Source: Holtermannia corniformis
Lineage: Eukaryota; Basidiomycota; Tremellomycetes; Holtermanniales
Assembly (NCBI GenBank): GCA_001599935.1
Contig: BCIJ01000033.1
Coordinates: forward strand, 1 to 64,000
Length of the DNA: 64,000 nt
Direction: 5' to 3'
This document shows, in pieces, positions 45,517 to 57,657 of this stretch (position 1 is its first letter; every line of letters begins with the position of its first letter). The notes below the pieces were generated by a model. It was not told the DNA's origin. It ran no database searches and was given only the letters and a program-made list of their open reading frames with translations. The position numbers were made by a program, and so were the translations under genes.

Positions 45517-47412
45517 ATGCCGGCCATCTCTTTGTCATCTTTACCAGAGCAGGTCTCGCCTGCTATTCATGCTCGGACACTGGCACTTCTCGTTCAAAGG
45601 GCCAACGCGACATCCGACGGCAACTCGACGAGCGGCGCATTTGACGAGGATGAGTTCTTCCGAAAGTTCAACAAGGTCGGCGGGCTGACCTTGCAAGAGA
45701 TTCTGGTAAGTTGACAATCTGCTCGAAGTCAAGACTGAGCTGGCTACAGGCGGGCCAGTTTTTGGGTACTTTCTTCCAGGCGATGCTGCAGGGCGTAATC
45801 CTGGTACAGGTGTGATACCCACGGCAGAAGACAGTGATCTGACCAGCTCAGTTTGCCAACTATGCCCGCCACCAGTCGACCGACGGCAAGGCCCGATTCG
45901 TGGTTTGGTTTCTCGTTCTGGTAGCGACATTCCAAACCGGACAGCTAGTCGGCTGGCTGTACCTTGTCTTGGTGACGCACTATGGGAATCGTAATTTCCT
46001 CCCTGTGCACAACTGGGTGAGGTTGTGAGGCTTCGCACCCGAGTAGCAGCTGACTCCTCGTAGGTGACTGACAGTCAATTCCTGATCAACGGGGTCGTCA
46101 CTGCGGTCGTGCAAGCGTTCTATGGGCAGCGACTGTACCGTGTAAGAATTACGCCGGGAGTTGCGAAGGTAGCTTATATGGGACTTGCAAGCTGGCTGAC
46201 CACCCACGATGGCTACTGGTCTTCTTCATGGTGACCATCCCGTCGGCCTTTGGACTGAGCATCGGGTGAGCTACAATATCCTGACAGGAAGCGAGTGGCT
46301 GATCATCTCCGCAGCGCAACTGTCATGGTGTCGCAGATTCCGACACCGCGCTTCTTGGTCAAGGCAACGGCAAAGGCGATCACGGAGCAGGTCCAGCGGA
46401 CAGATGCAATAGGTCAAAAGCAGTATTCTCCTCTTGGCTCTGAGCTGATATCAGAGATCAGTTGGCGTTATGCTCTCATTGACCCTGCTGGTCGACTTGG
46501 TCATTGTCAGCGGCACAGTCTGGTACTTGACGCGTTCAAGTCGGCGTTCGCAGGACATCGAGTGCGTGGTTTTGACGACCGGGCAGTAGCGCTCATTCCA
46601 CGCAGAACGAAGAGTCTGCTTATGCGCCTCTGCCGACTGGTATTCGCCTCGATGGCCCTGCCCTCGATGAGCATCTTGCTCTTGCTCATTGTCCGCATTG
46701 CTACGGGCGGGGTACTAACGTGGGATAAGACGTTCCTCTACTGCGCTGGTGAGCCCTCATTCCTCCCAGTGCTAGCTGATACAGAGGAAGCCAAACTCTA
46801 CATTATCAGCATGCTCCACACCTTGCTGCAGTGAGTTTCTCAGTGCCATCTGTAGTTGCAGCTCACGATAAGCCAAGTCGACGGAAGATTCGGGGCATGC
46901 TCGCGTCCGAAGTACAGTCACCGGCCACTCCGCGCTACCACATAGAGTCCATCGACTCTACGGAAAGCGCAAATGTCCCAGGTCACGCGCGCACTGGTAG
47001 TGTGCGTACCATCCACCCCGACCGGCGTCGATGATCTCACACTTCTCAGTTCTCGAGCAACCTTGAAAAGGCGCTACCGCCCGTTCCCGCACACATCGAA
47101 AGCCCCTCTGCAGCAGCTCGACGGCCCTTGCTACGTGAGTGTGTGCAGACGTGGGAGATGACCCTTCAATAGCCTGACTCATCTCGCTCAGGTGAGCTAT
47201 CGTCTCGCGCTGCACTTGGGATTCAGGCATCTATGCTGGGCACGAGACGCGAGCTCCTCCGTCACAGCGTGATCTCGTCCTCGGCCTCGACCATCACCCA
47301 TCACGCCGTGGTCGGTAAAGCGGAACTGAGCAGAGTCTCTGTGGCTCACAAGATCACGCAAGCCACCATCGAAAAGTGGCAACGGCGGAAGGCCAGAGGA
47401 ACGCCGATATAA
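45517..47412 (+). CDS. DUF6534-like seven-helix membrane protein
   Basis: About ten exons; ATG 45517 was chosen because GTG 45487 lies upstream in frame without ATG. Membrane segments in order: AGQFLGTFFQAMLQGVILVQ; RFVVWFLVLVATFQTGQLVGW; NGVVTAVVQAFYGQRLYR; LVFFMVTIPSAFGLSIG; VMLSLTLLVDLVIVSGTVWY; and LVFASMALPSMSILLLLIV, then AKLYIISMLHTLLQ. 'FQAMLxGVxxVQ...TxxAxxVQxFYxxRLYR...VDxxIxxxxxWYL...KLYxxSLLxxLN' is the pattern of DUF6534, a large basidiomycete family of unknown function. The N-terminal extension (60 residues) and the C-terminal hydrophilic tail are unusual for the family. Several exons are assigned by hydrophobicity and splice sites only. Confidence 0.65.
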
Positions 47413-47500
47413 AGGGTTGGGCGATACGGACTCTATTGGTCATGCAGGTCATGGCGTATTCATATCTTCGTGTACGACAACACATATCGGGACGACGGTC

Positions 47501-50149
47501 TCAGTCCAACTCGCTCAATGCCGCCGGCGATTGAAACTTGTCAATGCCAGCGACAGCAGCCTTCAGCTCGGCAACTTTGCTCTCGACATCTGCGAGCACG
47601 GCCAGCAGCTCGTTGGCCTCTTCCAACGGGCTTTTTGACGAGGCCGGAGTCCGCGGTGCAGAGTGGCGGTGATGGTGCTCGCCGAGCAACAGGCGCATCG
47701 CTTCGGCAACATCATCCGCTTCGTACGTTTGTTGCAGTCGGTGGCGCTTGGCCCGCCGGGGCGTGTCCTCTCCAGGCTTGAGTGAGTGATAAGTGTAGAT
47801 GTTCGAGGCCAGTAGAACGGCAATGCAGCCCAGGAGCGCCGTCTCCTTGGTGACAGGGATGCCAGAGAGCAAGTCTCCAATCGACTCGGCAAGACTCCAC
47901 AAGCCGCCTCCCACCGTCTTGGCGCCGCTGACAATGGTGTCTACCGACCAGCTGAGCGTCGACATGTCGGCTTGGCGCTGTTCACGCCGTGTGTTGGCAG
48001 CGTACTCGGCCGCCTCGGTCGGCGTTTGCTCGTTGCCGGGAGCGCCATCTGCCTCTGCTTCGTCCGCTTCCACGCCGCCCTCGCCAGCGAATTCGGTAGC
48101 GTGCTCCTTGATGTAGACGCGCATGGCCTTGACCAGGTCGTCGTGGTACGTCTTCTGACCCTCGATACAGGATTTGTCAATGATCCCTGCTAGTGTGAGC
48201 AATCTGACGCCTCACTCGCTCGATCTCACCTTTGACCCAGCTCTTGCCCGTCCAGTCCACCATAGTCGTGACCACGATCTTGGTCGAGTTTGCCCCCGCC
48301 CACGTCAAGCAGGTCCGTGTCTTGACGCTGAATACACCGCCGCTCGGCACGTCTGGCGTCGTCGTCGTTGTCATCATTGTCACGTAGTCGTCAAAGTCTT
48401 GATGATCCGTGATATCCTTGATATGACATTTTGTCTGCTTCGGCCCGATCGAGCCGTTGAGAGGCTTGATGTACGACATGGTTCTGGCGAGCAGACTCGA
48501 TCCCTCGGATTCAGGCTGCCAATCTGATGTCTCGAGTTCTGTCCATGTCAACGGGGCGCAGCATGATCCTTAGCAGAGCTCACCTCGTAACTTCTGGTTG
48601 TCCGTCAAGAACGTCTTGAACCATCCGCTGGTGAACATAAGGTTGTAGATCTTCTCTGGCGAGCTTGGCAAAGTCCCCTCGAAGGCGGTTTCAGCAAAGT
48701 GGTCGCCTTTCTTGCCACAGGCACATTGCGTCGGCGCATGACCCTTGCCTCCCCCGCCGCCGGCCTTCTCACCAGACACCTCGCCATCCGCTGCGACATC
48801 ATCCGATTGAGCTTGAGCGCCGTTGCTGTCTGTCGCGTTGGGATGTGAAACACGCCATATGTTGTTCATCACATCATACGTCGTATCGCGTGATATGAAG
48901 GACGCGAACGTATGCTGAGACGTCAGTATGCCGTACGGTGCTCAAGGCTGTACATACCTTGGCGTGCATGGTGGAGATGCCGATGGCGTTCGGGATCACC
49001 AGCGCCGTCATTTTCTTTTCGATCGAGATGATGTCTGCAAACGGGATCACGACCTGTGTTGCGTCAGTTGAGCCTCCGACATGTCAAAGGAAGCAAACTG
49101 ACATCGGTCGTCCAGCCAAAAATGTTGGCATGGAAGCAGATGTGGTTTTCTGATACGTAGATCCGACCCTGGATTAAGATATCACGCGACAGAGCGCAGC
49201 CGTAGTCTGCACTTTGTCAGTTGGACGCTTGAATGTGCGCAGACACATACCTTCAATCAGGTAATCGCCCGCGTCCACGGCCGGAAACAACGCGTGGAAG
49301 TCTGCATTTCGACGGTTCGACGCGACCGCGAAGCCAGTCACGGGCAGGCTGTGACCGCCCTCGCTCTCGGTGCTCGTACCGTTCGTCGTCCCCGTTGCAC
49401 CATCAGCGTATACGCCCTCGCCGTCTTCACTCGCCGAGTCGTATTCGCCGTTGGCCGAGCCGACTTCTGAGGGTTGATTCGCCCGTGTCAGATACGGCGA
49501 GCGCGCCGTTGTGACGGACTCGCCCGGCACAGGTGCGGATTGAGCCGAAAACGTCGACTTTGCACTGGACATGAGGTCGTGTGATCCTCCGTGGCCGTGG
49601 GCGAGGCTCAGGCCAGAACCTGCCAGAGCTGCCGCGATCCCGTTACGGGATGCGTTGGATCCCCTTCGCCTGGAATGCGACTTGCCCGGCAGCAATGAAT
49701 CGGTAATCGACCCGCTGCGAAACTTGGAGTGGGATCGCTTCTTCTTGACCTCGTGTGCTGCGGTCTCGCCCGCGGTACCGACTGAATCGAGCGACGGTGA
49801 AGCGGGGGTAGGGATGGGCTGGGCTTGTTTGGATGGAGACCGGCTGCCGGCGGGTTCGAGATGGTCGAATGTAAGAGTGCCTTCACCCATCGTAGAGTTT
49901 GTTGCGGCCGTCTGCGGCTCGTCAAAGTATCTGGTGTGTCGCGACTGGTCTGCTGTGGGGGTGGCCGCGTCGTCGTATTCCTTTGGCCTGTCAGCGGCGT
50001 GTGCTATGAATCTTGCAACGGCTAAGCCACTCACCGAACCAGCCCTTGCACCGTCCTGCAAATGCAAGCTCCTTGGCGAGTCACTGCCAGTCTCGGTCAC
50101 CACGAGCTTTGGCCCACCGGGATGAGCACTCGCTACGGACGTGTCCACT
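47501..50149 (-). pseudogene. Lam/Ltc-type sterol-transfer protein (GRAM-VASt-TM), main part of a transposon-interrupted gene
   Basis: The frame is open up to the transposon border, but has no ATG there (a GTG would be the only start). The first in-frame ATG is at 49890. N-terminal 300 residues are Ser/Thr-rich. GRAM domain: [20 protein letters not shown]...[13 protein letters not shown]...IPFADIISIEKK. VASt domain: FEGTLPSSPEKIYNLMF...ARTMSYIKPLNGSIGPKQTK...TWAGANSTKIVVTTMVDWTG. A membrane anchor (ALLGCIAVLLASNIYTYHSL) follows, then a coiled C-terminus. These proteins move sterols at ER contact sites. Its N-terminal exon is found beyond the CACTA element at 56912-57084; deleting the element and one ACT copy restores the frame. 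I class it as an interrupted allele; a shorter product from 49890 would keep all domains. Confidence 0.85.
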
Positions 50150-50185
50150 CACTGTGGTGAGGCCGTCCCTAAATTTCCTGGTTCA
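50150..50185 (+). repeat. Left terminal inverted repeat of the CACTA element
   Basis: CACTGTGGT... then CCTAAATTTCCTGGTTCAG; pairs imperfectly with 56876-56911. Confidence 0.85.
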
Positions 50186-50487
50186 GGCAGTAATACGAAC
50201 GGTTGAATTGTGGCTGAAATGAGCTGCGGAGATGCAACGTATAAACTGAACCTATACCGAATTATATAGGTACACCGTGTTGAGCGTAATCAAGTGGCAA
50301 CATAGGATTGCTGAGTTACCGCTCAAACGTGAAAACTCACATGCAGACACTGAGCCTAAACGCTTGCAGTGGTTCTACAGTGTATCCTGTAGCTATACTG
50401 TGGCTGAACTGATCCCGTCGCCACTAAACGCGTAATCGCCGACTTGTACAAAGCCACCATCGTACAACCACCATCTTTACTTGCAAA

Positions 50488-53400
50488 ATGCCCATTTCGC
50501 CCTCCAACCGTCTGCCAATGTTCAAGGACCTCTGTCCCAACAAGGACATCAAGCAGTACTACTTCGTGGTGCGTGTTAAGCCGTGTCTTTCGACTACGGC
50601 TCATCTCATCTTCGAACAGGGTGACAAACAGCGAGGGCTCTGCGACTGCAAGCAGTCATGCAACGGCAAACCCACTCAAGTCGTTGGCAAGACGTTCAAA
50701 GCCCATATGCGCAAGGAGCTGCCTTGGCTAGACGCCCGTGCGCAGCGCCGCCAAACTCCCATCGCCACTCCGTCTTCTGCGGCTTCCTCAAGCCGTCTAC
50801 GCGCATCTAGCAGCCCTACGGCATCGAGCAGCACTGCTCTGCCGCTCATTGGTCCCGCAGACGATCTACCCGTCGATCTCGATGATCTAGCCCCTTTTCA
50901 AGGCCAGATCTTCCCCTCGAACGATCTAGCTGGCTTTGACGGTGGCGGCGGCTTCGATAGCGATTCGGACGACGCCGAGGACTGGCAGGATGCCCCTGAG
51001 ACTCTGGCAGTCGACGCCGATGACGACGAACATCCAGAAGTCGAGCCGGGACTCGATCTAGAGGCTTTGGCGGGTGGCGAGGATCTCGACTACTTTGCCG
51101 AGCCACCGGAAGACGTCCCAATGAGCTCAAACTCACCCGAGTCACCACCCAACTCCTTCCTCGGCGTTGACCATCTTCATCGGTGGCCATTCAGCATCCC
51201 TGCCGCTCTACAGAGCTTCGACAACTCTGGCGCCGGGCCAAAGCCGCTCCTGGCTACGCCAGATCCCAGCTCTCGTTCCTTCTACACGAAGACGGTCAAC
51301 GGGCTCGCTACAACACTTGTTGGCCACTTCAGCCTACCAAGACGCGCTGTTGAGTTTTACCTCAAGATCAACGCTCGTCTACTGCGATTGGTGTATCGCC
51401 AGGGCTTGCTAGATCTCTCGGCTCAAGCCGGGATCGACCTTGGCCTCTTCCCAGGGCTTGGGCTAGCCTTCGAACCGGCTCTGACGATGGTGACGGCTCT
51501 GCGGCGGTCAGGGATGGACATCAACCTCATCCTACATGCCGTTTGCCCCAATCCTGAGTGTCACCATGTGTATTACCACATCACCGAGCCCTCGCACTTC
51601 CTCAAACTGCCGCCAAAGTGTCTCGAGTGCAACCAACGGCTGGTGAATGACCATCATCAATCGATCGTGTATGTTTTCCCACGCGTGCACGTCTTCAGCG
51701 AGATCCAACGGGTGCTTGCCGTGCCAGGCATCGAGGACATGATCGAGAGACGACCAGAGCGGCAAGCAAGACGCCGAGAGACGGCTCCTGGTGTCTTACA
51801 TGAACAAGACGACGGTACTGCCTGGTCAGCGGTACTTGGACCCGATGGCAAGCCGTTCTACAACTACGAGCGGGACGAGGACGATGCGCACGAGCTACGG
51901 CTGTCTATCAACCTTGCATTCGACGGCAGCAATCCAAACTCGGGTCGCAACACGGCTGCCTACACCATCGGGCCAATCTGCGCCCAAATCGCTGATCTGC
52001 CGATCTCCCTGCGCTCGAGCATTCATCTCACGATGCTCCTTGGCATCACGCCCGGTCCCAAAGAGCCTCGAGGCCAGAACATGTGGAAGCTCATGCTGCC
52101 ACTCGTTCTCGAGCTTCGCCATGCCTGGCAAGACGGCTTTTGGATCCCTACACCGGCATATCCCGAAGGACGGCGAATCCGGCTTGCTATCGCCTGTATT
52201 TGTTGCGACAGGCCGGCAGCTACGGCCATGGTGGGCGCATCCGGCCACGCGTCAGAGCGAGATGGCTGCTTGCGCTGTCATGCCGTCAAGGACGAGTTTG
52301 AGACAAAGGCAAGCTGGGAAGTGCGCGACTGGAACAAGCACTCAACACGGCTCTCGACCCATATCGGCAGCCTCGTCAAGGACGGCAAGCTCTCGCGTCT
52401 TGGCACCTTCCGGTATCCAGAGCGCGCCGGGAGCGAGAAAGGCAAGGGCAATCTATCAGCTTTCAGCCTCTTGCCGTACTTCAACGCCTTCCGGTCTGCT
52501 AAATTCGATCCCATGCACCTCGTGCTGCTTGGTACGTGCTCTGTGCTGCATGTATCGGGACGGTAACTGATCTGAGCCCTCATAGGTCTTGTCAAGACGT
52601 ACTTCTACAACGTCTTGATCCTTGCCGCTCATGGACCGACGTACGAGACGTCCGCCGCAGCCAATCTTGCTTTGCTGCAGCGCAAGGGACGCCGAAATGT
52701 TGACGACAACGAGGGATCAATCGACGGTTCGATTGAAGGCTCGATCGACAGCGCAGAAAGCGGCTCAGACGCAGGCTCTGCCGCTGGGGACGACGCCGAC
52801 GCCCTCGTGGCCTTTGCGCAGCAAGAGCTAGACGCCAGGCAAGGCCGCGGCGAGCCATCGAACCTCTCGGCAGAAGACGCGGCTGCTCTAGCAGCACGGC
52901 TCGAGCAAGTCAAGCAGCAAGCGGCAAAGCTCAAGGGCAAGAAGGGCAAGGATAAAGCAGCAGCCAAAGCGCAGCCAATCTTGCGCGAAGCCGATCTCAA
53001 GGTCTTGCACCCGCTACTCGATCAGGTAGTCACACCCACGGGCCTTGTCACCAAGCTACACCCTCTCTTCGGCATCCCTGCTGCTGGCTCGCCCACTGCC
53101 GACCAATGGCGCTCCCTTGCCGACTGCTACGGCCCTCTGACGCTGCCGCTGCTATTTCTGAAGCAAGGCAAGGCTCCAAAGGGCAAGCGCAAGGCCAAGA
53201 ACGATCGCCTGGTCAACGACGAGCTACGGAGCTTGCTGCTACTCTTCGAGATCACCACTTTGGCCCTTCGACCCGTCATCTCGCAGCAGCAGATCTCGCA
53301 GCTCGAGCTTCTCGTGCGCAAGTGGCAAGTCCTCGCTCTGAAGCTCCACCCGCGCCTCAAGACGGTCTCCAATCTCCACTGCTTGCAGCACGTCGTCGAG

Positions 53401-54409
53401 GATATCTGCATGGACGGGCCAGTCTACGGCTGGTGGAACTTCGTCTTCGAGCGGCTGCAGAAGGTGCTTAAAGACCTCAAGACAAGCGCGCAACGTGGCC
53501 AAGTCGAAGCAAGTACGATGCGGGCGTTTCTTCGAATGACAGTCGAGCGACCGCTTGGAGACGCGATCGAGACAGCTGCTGGCGACTTTGACGACCAAGA
53601 ACAGCGCGAGCAAGCCGATGACGTCGCTGCCGGCTTCAAAGCGCTACTCGCCGAGGGTACAAAGCTCTCTGTTGCTCAAATCGCCCAGCTACATGAAGAC
53701 GGCCGAGTAACGAGCGGGATCGAGCTAGAGGACGCCAGAGGACGCCATCTATCGTACCTGGAAGTCTCTGCCCTGCAGCGGACAGTGTTCAACACACGCG
53801 GCGTCCATATGGCGTTGTTCGACACCGATGACGCTCGCAGCGGGCAATATCCGATCCTGACAACCGCTGTCACCGAGTTCTCGACCCTGAAGATTGGCCG
53901 GCGACGATTCAAGGCTGCCGAATACGCTGCAAGCCTCAAATCGGCAGATCGGCTGAAGCTACATGACGTGCGTGACAGTCTGGTTGAGCTACGATCAGAG
54001 GAAAAGGTCTTCGAGGCTGCTGGCGCGCCCTCTGCGACCGGCATCATCACCAGGATCTTCGAGAAGAATCTGCCGAGCGGCGAGACGATGCGTTTCTTTG
54101 GTTTGCGCTTGTTCGAGGCTATTACAGACCCTACAGCCTATCCGTACGCCCAGCAGTGAGTACACGGTGTCATCTTGCCCTGATCTAGCTAAAGCGCGTA
54201 GCCCAAACCTCGAGGTATCGATCTGGCGCTCGCAGACCCTTCGCCCGCTCATCACCCTGCCCTTCGAGCCGTCGATCTTGGCGGCGATGCGACCCGTCGT
54301 GGCTCTGGCTGTCCCCAAGGATCCGACAGGCAAAGCCGACGAGTATCTGTGGCTTACACGGCCGTTGACAAGGGTAAGCAGCTCGATCTACATCGTCAAG
54401 CAGCGCTGA
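50488..54409 (+). CDS. CACTA/EnSpm transposase
   Basis: Exons 50488-52531, 52586-54155 and 54202-54409 give 1,273 aa with frame kept. The N-terminal region has a Cys-containing module (CDCKQSCNGKPT) and acidic low-complexity sequence. The middle holds two zinc-like pairs (CPNPECHHVYYH, CLECNQRL), then LSINLAFDGSNPNSGRNTAA YT followed by CAQIADLPISLRSS. CICCDRPAATAMVGASGHASERDGCLRC comes next, and the diagnostic LLPYFNAFRSAKFDPMHLVLLGLVKTYF, which is the 'LPYFD..R...DPMHNL.LGL.KT' block of basidiomycete CMC/EnSpm transposases. The C-terminal part (ELLVRKWQVLALKLHPRL) is the helical region of the same family. No stops; probably functional. The start ATG is preceded by CAAA. Confidence 0.85.
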
Positions 54410-54578
54410 CAAGCCTCATCAAGTTCTGACATCGATTTGGCTACTTTACCTCGCGTGTAAGTCTTTCTTGCTTACTTGCAAGTCTCTCGAGTGCACATGT
54501 TGATCGTATATGCTTACAAACTATGTACAGTATGTATGATACAAGGCTGCCGCGATCACCCAAAGCCCAGATCTTGCC

Positions 54579-56500
54579 CTACGCCATCTCATCCCCCAGC
54601 CGCTGCAACTCGGCTTCAGCGCCCATAAAGTCACCGTCCAAGGCAAGCTGCATGGCCTTTGCCGATGTCGGCGTCGACGTGTAGACGTTGTAGACGCTGC
54701 GCAGGTCGATTTCGTCCTTCTCCGGCACCTCGCGGATGTGCTTGGCGACCCGGCGCCACAAGTCGGCATACGGCGGCGACTTCAAGAGGTCGCGAAGCTT
54801 TGGCAGGTGCTCCTCGAGCGGCGGGTCGTCGCGGACGTTCTCCATGTTGTCGACGTTGATCGGGTCGGTCTTGGCACCGTCGCTGATCAAAGACTGACAG
54901 AGCCAAAGACCCAGATCGACATTATCCGATTCCCTCAGACGCAGAACAGGCAGCTCCCTGTGCTGCTCCCAGAGGCTCCTCGGCAGGCGGAAGAACGGCG
55001 CGTGCTTGAACTGGTGGCGCTTCTTCGCAGATCCGGCGAGACCGCTGTTGCGACAGTGCTCGAAGAGGGTGTAGACGGCGAGACGCAGCTGTATCGGTGA
55101 GCCAGGATACAGTCACTTGCACCGCTGTTGCTCACCAAGTCGCTTTGCCACACGTAGTCCCTGATCAAGTGCACGCCTTCCGGCGATTCGCCCTCTCGAT
55201 ACACCAACGCGCGCGCCGTGAACTCGCTGTAGACGCTGCCGTCTTCGCCAATCACTCGCGCGAGCCCAGAATCGCCTTCCTCAAGTGTATCGGGCACGAT
55301 CAAGCGCTGCAGAAGCGCCGGCTTCAGCTGCGCTCGCTCTTGGCAAGCGTTGAGCGGCGACGAGTCGAACTGGCGCTCGAACGACTCGAGAAGCGACGTC
55401 TTGCGAGAGTACAGCCGCTGTGCGGCGTTCTTGATATCTTTCTCCTCGACAGATTCCTTGCGCGAGCGTGCAATCGAGTTGAGGTACGTCTTGATGGCAA
55501 AGATGATCCGGCTGGGCTCAACCTCGGCGAAATCAGGCTTCGTCTTGACGTGCTGCACGGTCTTGTCGATAAAGATCTTGGTTCTGGGTCACGGGTGAGT
55601 GCCAGCGTATCCTCAAAGCCACCAAACTGACCGTTCATCGGTGATATCCTCGTAAGCCGGCCGATACACGAGCTGCGCGCCGATCTTCAAGGTTCCGCTG
55701 GCCGTCGCATCCGGCCACTGGTGGAGGCCACCTTCGACCGTGTACTCGGCCTTGGCTTTGATCGTGTTGACGCCGATCAACACGTGGACAGAGTGATGGA
55801 CGGTATCCTTGATCATCGGTGAGTTTCGCTGCTTGGCAACCAAGACCCAAACTCACGATCAACTTCTGGTCCCTGTCGGGTCTCACCCTCCGCCTCTTGC
55901 GGCCACTTGCCACCATCCCATCAAGTCGCTCTTCAAGCATCGCGTCAAGCCGTTCCTCGAGCCGTTCCTCGAGCTGTTCCTTGAGCCGTTCCTCGAGCCG
56001 CTCCTCAAGCAACTCATCGACCCGCTCTTGCAAGTACTCGTCGAATTCGCCTGCCTCCAAGAGCCGCTTTACACCCGCCTTGACACTATCGTCGCTCGCA
56101 CCCGCACCCGCACCGGTAGTCGAGAGCTTGCGGCTGATCTCGCCAAGGAGGTTGGTCGTGCCGAGGTTCAACGCCGACTGCTGATTGGCGAAGTTGCGGA
56201 CAGCCGACAGCTCAGAAGAGAGCTCCGGCAAGCCTTGCACGATTGTCGCGTTCAATCGCGGTCCACCCACCATCGCTGGCGTGATCTTTTGATGGCCCGC
56301 AACTGTGAGGCCCGTGCGCGCTTCGTCGGCTTTGGTCGAATACGACTGGATGGCGGCGTGAAGGGTACCGGCGACGGCAACGGGATCAGGCGGCGAGGGA
56401 AGCGAGGGAGTGCGCGGCAGACCACCTGAGCGGCGAGCAGACTGCTGGAAGTCAGCGCACAGACGGTGAGTTTGAGATGGCCAGAGAGCGAGCTGACCAT
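54579..56500 (-). CDS. Second protein of the CACTA element, unrecognised, with LEER repeats
   Basis: Five or more exons from ATG 56500 (MVSSLSGHLKLTVCGLPRTP, exon junction phase 1) to the stop at 54579. Residues about 45-110 read GTLHAAIQSYSTKADEARTG and ATIVQGLPELSSELSAVRNF. A run of charged four-residue repeats follows (LEERLEERLKEQLEERLEER), encoded by 12-bp DNA repeats at about 55945-56010. A globular part then reads DTVHHSVHVLIGVNTIKAKA and VYRPAYEDITDER, with IIFAIKTYLNSIARSRKESV and LIRDYVWQSDL after it. The C-terminus is LALDGDFMGAEAELQRLGDE. No family recognised. Position, opposite orientation and confinement within the TIRs suggest an accessory transposition protein such as the DNA-binding partner of CACTA elements (inference). 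Confidence 0.6.
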
Positions 56501-56875
56501 GTTGTACAGTTGTCTGGATGGCTTTGGATGGCTTGGATGGCTTTCGGGGACCGTCTGAGTGCTTGATAGACGTCTGGTGAGTCGCCGTGCTGGTTGTAGA
56601 AGGTTCGAAAGCTCAAAGGATACCGGAAAGCTATAAGTACGGATAGGGGACGGGTAGCCAACGAGATGCCACATCATTCATGATAGTCAATCTGAACAGG
56701 CGTGTGATGAGCACAATACTGCCGTGACTATTGTGGCTATAACGGCTGCATGTATAGCACAGCTATCCTGAACCTATAATTCGTAGGATACGTGTCACAG
56801 GCACAACTCATACTGAACTATTTAGTCGGCTAAGTTGGTCAAGTTTTAGGATTAACATGTTCGACCGTGTTGAGA

Positions 56876-56911
56876 CTGAGCCATGAAATTTAGGACCCCC
56901 CAAACCACAGT
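56876..56911 (-). repeat. Right terminal inverted repeat of the CACTA element
   Basis: Complement reads ACTGTGGTTTGG, then CCTAAATTTCATGGCTCAG; followed by the ACT target duplication at 56912-56914. Confidence 0.85.
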
Positions 56912-57084
56912 ACTGCCGGCGGTTTCGCAGGGCTGAGCGACCGGTTCCGGGGAGTTGGTGAATCCTCTTGATCGTCCCCAGCTGGCGAGGTTGAGCCGCT
57001 GTCAGAGAGGCCAGAGTGCGTCGACGAAGATGACGAGCGGCGGTCGCGCGATGACTTGGCCAGCCGGGCCAGCAAGTTTGGCAT
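56912..57084 (-). pseudogene. Severed N-terminal exon of the Lam/Ltc gene
   Basis: From ATG 57084 it encodes MPNLLARLAKSSRDRRSSSS and continues Ser/Pro-rich to LSPAKPPA plus two bases at the transposon border. Joined across the element (minus one ACT) to 50146 it continues in frame as VDTSVASAHPGG. Reading into the transposon instead reaches a stop after about seven codons. Splicing at the exact element borders does not restore the frame, as far as I can see. Confidence 0.8.
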
Positions 57085-57336
57085 CTGAACAATGTGATGG
57101 GAGAGATGGCGCTGCTCACGGAGTACACTGAGTCGACGCCGTCGTCATGGCCATCGGCAACGTTGAGAGTGCAGCCATGGGACAGCCTCGTCATTCCCGC
57201 GGAACGGAAGATCAGCCAGTGACGCGTGACGGCGTCAATCACAAACCGTGGCAATCTGGCACCGCACGGCTCGTCACAGGCGCAGGTATACGTAGTGAAG
57301 AAGGTGGTATGCATAGGCTAGGGCTAGCTGCAGGCT
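57085..57336. other. Upstream region of the severed Lam exon
   Basis: No coding sequence recognised; presumably the original Lam promoter, now separated from most of the gene by 6.8 kb. Confidence 0.4.
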
Positions 57337-57657
57337 CTAGCGACCGTCGTTGGTACGATCGTCGTTGCCAAACAGAGTGGCGATAATCGACTCGACAAGC
57401 ACTTCCACTTCCGCCTGCGCCCGGGCGTACTCGACTGCTTGCACATGGCTCTTTATACAACTCAGGCTTGTCCGCGTAGCTCCATCGATATCCATCAGCT
57501 GCTTGGTCTCGTCGGTCTGGCTTGCCAGCCAGTTGCGAACCTCAATCAAGGCGGCGCGAGTCTCGTTCTCAGGGTAGTCCTGGTTGGCAAGTGCGCCAAG
57601 GGTCGTCGCGTGCGATGCTAGCGTTGAGCGGATCTCCTCAAAGCTCTGAGTAGACAT
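57337..57657 (-). CDS. Small helical protein, paralog family copy 1 (106 aa)
   Basis: ATG 57657 is the start that aligns with copies 2 and 3; upstream in-frame sequence looks non-coding. The product begins MSTQSFEEIRSTLASHATTL, then ALANQDYPENETRAALIEVR, NWLASQTDETKQLMDIDG and a longer C-terminal helix (YARAQAEVEVLVESIIATLF). The pattern IRSxLxxHxxxLxxLAxQxYPxxETxAA is shared with the copy at 58280. Predicted all-helical, soluble, without signal peptide. Function unknown. Divergent from copy 2. Confidence 0.6.
   Translation of the reverse strand: MSTQSFEEIRSTLASHATTLGALANQDYPENETRAALIEVRNWLASQTDETKQLMDIDGATRTSLSCIKSHVQAVEYARAQAEVEVLVESIIATLFGNDDRTNDGR

Larger units (their letters stand above)
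50150..56911. mobile_element. CACTA (CMC/EnSpm) DNA transposon inserted in the Lam gene (6,762 bp)
   Basis: Left end CACTGTGGTGAGGCCG, right end complement ACTGTGGTTTGGGGGG; both continue into (C)CTAAATTTC.TGG.TCAG, making an imperfect inverted repeat of about 36 bp. The flanks share ACT (50147-50149 and 56912-56914), a 3-bp target duplication as expected for CACTA elements. The right end lacks the final G of a perfect CACTG. Subterminal motifs recur at both ends (CTGAACCTAT, GTGTTGAG, TGTGGCT). It contains a transposase on the plus strand and a second spliced gene on the minus strand, convergent. Frames are intact. Confidence 0.9.

Noticed and set aside
50146..50148. GTG as the start codon of the Lam protein
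   Set aside because: Nuclear fungal genes rarely start with GTG, and the true N-terminal exon is found beyond the transposon in a frame that rejoins exactly.
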